Part shown: in pieces, positions 5,563-7,389 of the stretch | Numbering within the stretch: the first letter of the stretch is position 1 | Layout of the letters: each line of letters starts with the position of its first letter | From: Sandaracinaceae bacterium | GTDB lineage: Bacteria > Myxococcota_A > Polyangia > Polyangiales > Houyiibacteriaceae | Assembly: GCA_012514415.1 (NCBI GenBank) | Contig: JAAZAH010000419.1 | Location: 1-7,389 of the forward strand | Direction of reading: 5' to 3' | DNA: 7,389 bases | The notes under the pieces: generated by a model | Database searches by the model: none | Told to the model about the DNA's origin: nothing | What the model saw: the letters and a program-made list of their open reading frames with translations, nothing else | Position numbers and translations under genes: made by a program

Positions 5563-7389
5563 TCACCCACCCCTCTTTTCTTCGAGCTCCATCCAGCGCT
5601 CCATCTTTGCCTCGAGCGCGGCGTTCTTGGCGTCGCGCTCACCGGCGAGCGCGACGCCTTTTTCTCCGCCGCCTTCGTAGACGGTGGGATCGCAAAGCGC
5701 TTCTTCAATCGCTGCGATCTCGCGCTCGAGCGCCTCAATCTCTCGGGTGAGCTTCTCGAGTTCGAGCTCTTCGCCATACGTAAGCCCCGTGCGCTTCGGT
5801 TTGGATGGAGCGCGGCTTCTCCCGAAATCGGCGGCCTCGTTCTCCGCCGGCTGCGCGCTCTCGCGTGCGCCGTGGTCGGCCTGCCGCTTGAGCGCCCGAC
5901 ACGTGGAATAATCGCCTGCGTAGAGCGTCGCGTTGCCGTTCCCATCGAGCTCAAGGATATGCGTCGCGACGCGATCGAGGAAATGCCGATCGTGGCTGAC
6001 GATGAAGGCGTTGGCGTCCAGATCGAGGAGCGATTGCTCGAGCGCGCCGAGCGTCATCGCGTCAAGATCGTTCGTCGGCTCATCAAAAAGAAAAAGGTTC
6101 GCCGGGCGGAGCAGAAGCTTCGCGAGGGCCACACGCGCGCGCTCGCCTCCCGAGAGCGCTGCCACCGGCTTCCGCACCTCCTCGGGGCTGAACTGAAAGC
6201 GCGCGAGGTAGGAGCGAAGGTCCATCGCCCTTCCGTTAAAATCTACGCGATCGCGCCCGCCGCCGACGTTCTCGAAGATATTCTCTTCGTCGATGAGCCC
6301 CGAGCGCTTCTGATCGAGGTAGGCGATCTCGGTGCGCTTTCCGAGGACGACCCGCCCGCCGCTCGGCTCGAGATTCCCGGCGATGGCCTCAAGGAGCGTC
6401 GTCTTTCCGGCGCCGTTCGGCCCGACGATGCCGATGCGATCGCCTTTCACCATATGGAGGCTGAAACCTTCGAGGAGGGTTCGCCCCGCGATCTCGAGCT
6501 TCAGATCCTCAAGCTCGACGATGCGGTTGCCGCTCCGCTCAGTCATCGCCTGGATGCGGAGCGCTGCGCGCCCTCCCTTGGGTTTCGCGGCGATGGCGGC
6601 CTTCGCGCGGTCAACGCGGGATTTACTCTTCGTCGTCCGCGCCTTCGGCGAGCGCCTCAGCCACTCGAGCTCGGTGCGGAGAAAATTTTGCCGATTCGAT
6701 TCGGTGCGCGCCGCTTGAGCTTCGCGCTCGGCCTTCCCCTCGAGATATTCGAACCAGCCGCCCTCATACGAGAAGACCCCATCGCGCGCGATCTCGACGA
6801 CGCGATCGACCACGGCGTCGATAAAATATCGATCGTGAGAGATGAGCAGGATCGCGCCTTCAAAGCGATCGCCAAGATGCTGCTCGAGCCACTCGATCGT
6901 CTCGATATCAAGGTGGTTCGTCGGCTCATCGAGGATCGCAAGATCGGGCCTCGAGACGAGGAGACGCGCGAGGGCCACGCGCCTCAGCTCGCCGCCGCTC
7001 ATGCCGCCGACAGTGCGATCGGCGTCGGCGACGCCGAGCTGGTTCAAGGTCGAGCGCGCCTCATGATCGCGATCCCAGCCGCCGAGTCGCTCAAGCTCTT
7101 CGGTGAGCGCGGCCTGCTCTTCAAGGAGGGCGTCAAGATCGCCCGCGCCGTCCTTAAGCTCAGCGGCGACTTGCTCAAGACGATCGAGCACGCCGCGCCA
7201 CTCCCGGAGCCCCGAGGAGACGATCTCGAGCGCCGATTTTGAGGGATCGAAGCTCGGATCCTGATCGAGATAGGCGACCTTCGCCCCGCGCCGGATCGCG
7301 AGCTCGCCCGAATCGGAATGCTCGAGGCCGGCGAGGATCTTGGCGAGCGTGCTCTTTCCCGTCCCATTCGCGCCGACAAGGCCAATGCG
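5563..7389 (-). CDS. uup: ABC-F family ATPase of the Uup type (N-terminus beyond the right edge)
   Basis: Uup proteins are soluble twin ATPases without membrane domains that act at ribosomes and affect precise excision of transposons and handling of branched DNA. The visible 608 residues begin just before the first Walker A, GANGTGKST (residues ~6-14), so only about 30-40 N-terminal residues are missing. The first cassette continues with the signature MSGGELRRVALARLL, Walker B LAILDEPTNHLD and H-loop SHDRYF. The linker contains LEWLRRSPKARTTKSKSRVDRAK, typical of Uup and near-diagnostic against other ABC-F branches. The second cassette has Walker A GPNGAGKTT, signature LSGGERARVALAKLL, Walker B LFLFDEPTNDLD and SHDRHFLD. 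The C-terminus after ~530 is a charged coiled coil (YGEELELEKLTREIEALERE ... CDPTVYEGG), the Uup DNA-binding domain. Both nucleotide sites look intact. It is followed by 210 bases and then lipA on the same strand, with no evident functional link. Confidence 0.95.
   Translation of the reverse strand, partial: RIGLVGANGTGKSTLAKILAGLEHSDSGELAIRRGAKVAYLDQDPSFDPSKSALEIVSSGLREWRGVLDRLEQVAAELKDGAGDLDALLEEQAALTEELERLGGWDRDHEARSTLNQLGVADADRTVGGMSGGELRRVALARLLVSRPDLAILDEPTNHLDIETIEWLEQHLGDRFEGAILLISHDRYFIDAVVDRVVEIARDGVFSYEGGWFEYLEGKAEREAQAARTESNRQNFLRTELEWLRRSPKARTTKSKSRVDRAKAAIAAKPKGGRAALRIQAMTERSGNRIVELEDLKLEIAGRTLLEGFSLHMVKGDRIGIVGPNGAGKTTLLEAIAGNLEPSGGRVVLGKRTEIAYLDQKRSGLIDEENIFENVGGGRDRVDFNGRAMDLRSYLARFQFSPEEVRKPVAALSGGERARVALAKLLLRPANLFLFDEPTNDLDAMTLGALEQSLLDLDANAFIVSHDRHFLDRVATHILELDGNGNATLYAGDYSTCRALKRQADHGARESAQPAENEAADFGRSRAPSKPKRTGLTYGEELELEKLTREIEALEREIAAIEEALCDPTVYEGGGEKGVALAGERDAKNAALEAKMERWMELEEKRGG

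Noticed and set aside
5872..7242. A 456-codon + strand frame antisense to the Uup gene.
   Set aside because: Same compositional artefact. The minus strand encodes both intact ABC cassettes here.
1..7389. CRISPR arrays, tRNA/rRNA genes, transposases, integrase sites, riboswitches and tandem repeats.
   Set aside because: Read for these and found none. Repeated gag/ctc/gcg runs reflect codon bias rather than ordered repeats.

Overview
The window is GC-rich bacterial chromosomal DNA, clearly above 60% G+C by eye, with C/G-rich third codon positions. That base composition is why long open frames appear antisense to almost every gene. The gene content is ordinary metabolism plus one translation/DNA-associated ATPase. 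It fits a heterotrophic Gram-negative-type bacterium that degrades branched-chain amino acids or makes iso-branched acyl-CoA primers. A deltaproteobacterial/Myxococcota-like lineage is a guess from gene order and protein style, not a demonstrated placement.

Layout from left to right. (1) On the + strand, positions 3-389 hold the last 128 codons of a protein cut by the left edge. They look like a small winged-helix domain of the PqqD or HvfC/DUF2063 C-terminal kind. (2) From 386, overlapping that stop codon as ATGA, lies what looks like a broken PaaI-type hotdog thioesterase. Its front half is in one frame and its back half in another, and the catalytic middle is missing. A perfect 11-bp GC hairpin sits at its end (662-693). 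(3) On the - strand, positions 5352 down to 768 form a compact cluster read lipA, E1alpha, E1beta, E2. E1alpha/E1beta overlap by 4 bases (GTGA) and E1beta/E2 by 1 base (TGATG), so the three dehydrogenase genes are almost certainly translationally coupled. (4) After a 210-base gap, also on the - strand, lies an Uup-type ABC-F ATPase (5563-7389) whose N-terminus lies beyond the right edge.

The central genes form one functional unit. E1alpha/E1beta is the thiamine-diphosphate decarboxylase of a branched-chain 2-oxoacid dehydrogenase. E2 carries the lipoyl arm and transfers the acyl group to CoA. LipA inserts the two sulfurs that turn the octanoyl group on the E2 lysine into lipoate. The E3 dihydrolipoyl dehydrogenase and the octanoyltransferase LipB are not in the window.

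I do not see a novel system here. The observations most worth checking are the disrupted thioesterase next to the acyl-CoA-producing operon, the E2 that lacks a recognisable E1/E3-binding domain, and the charged C-terminal tail of E1beta.
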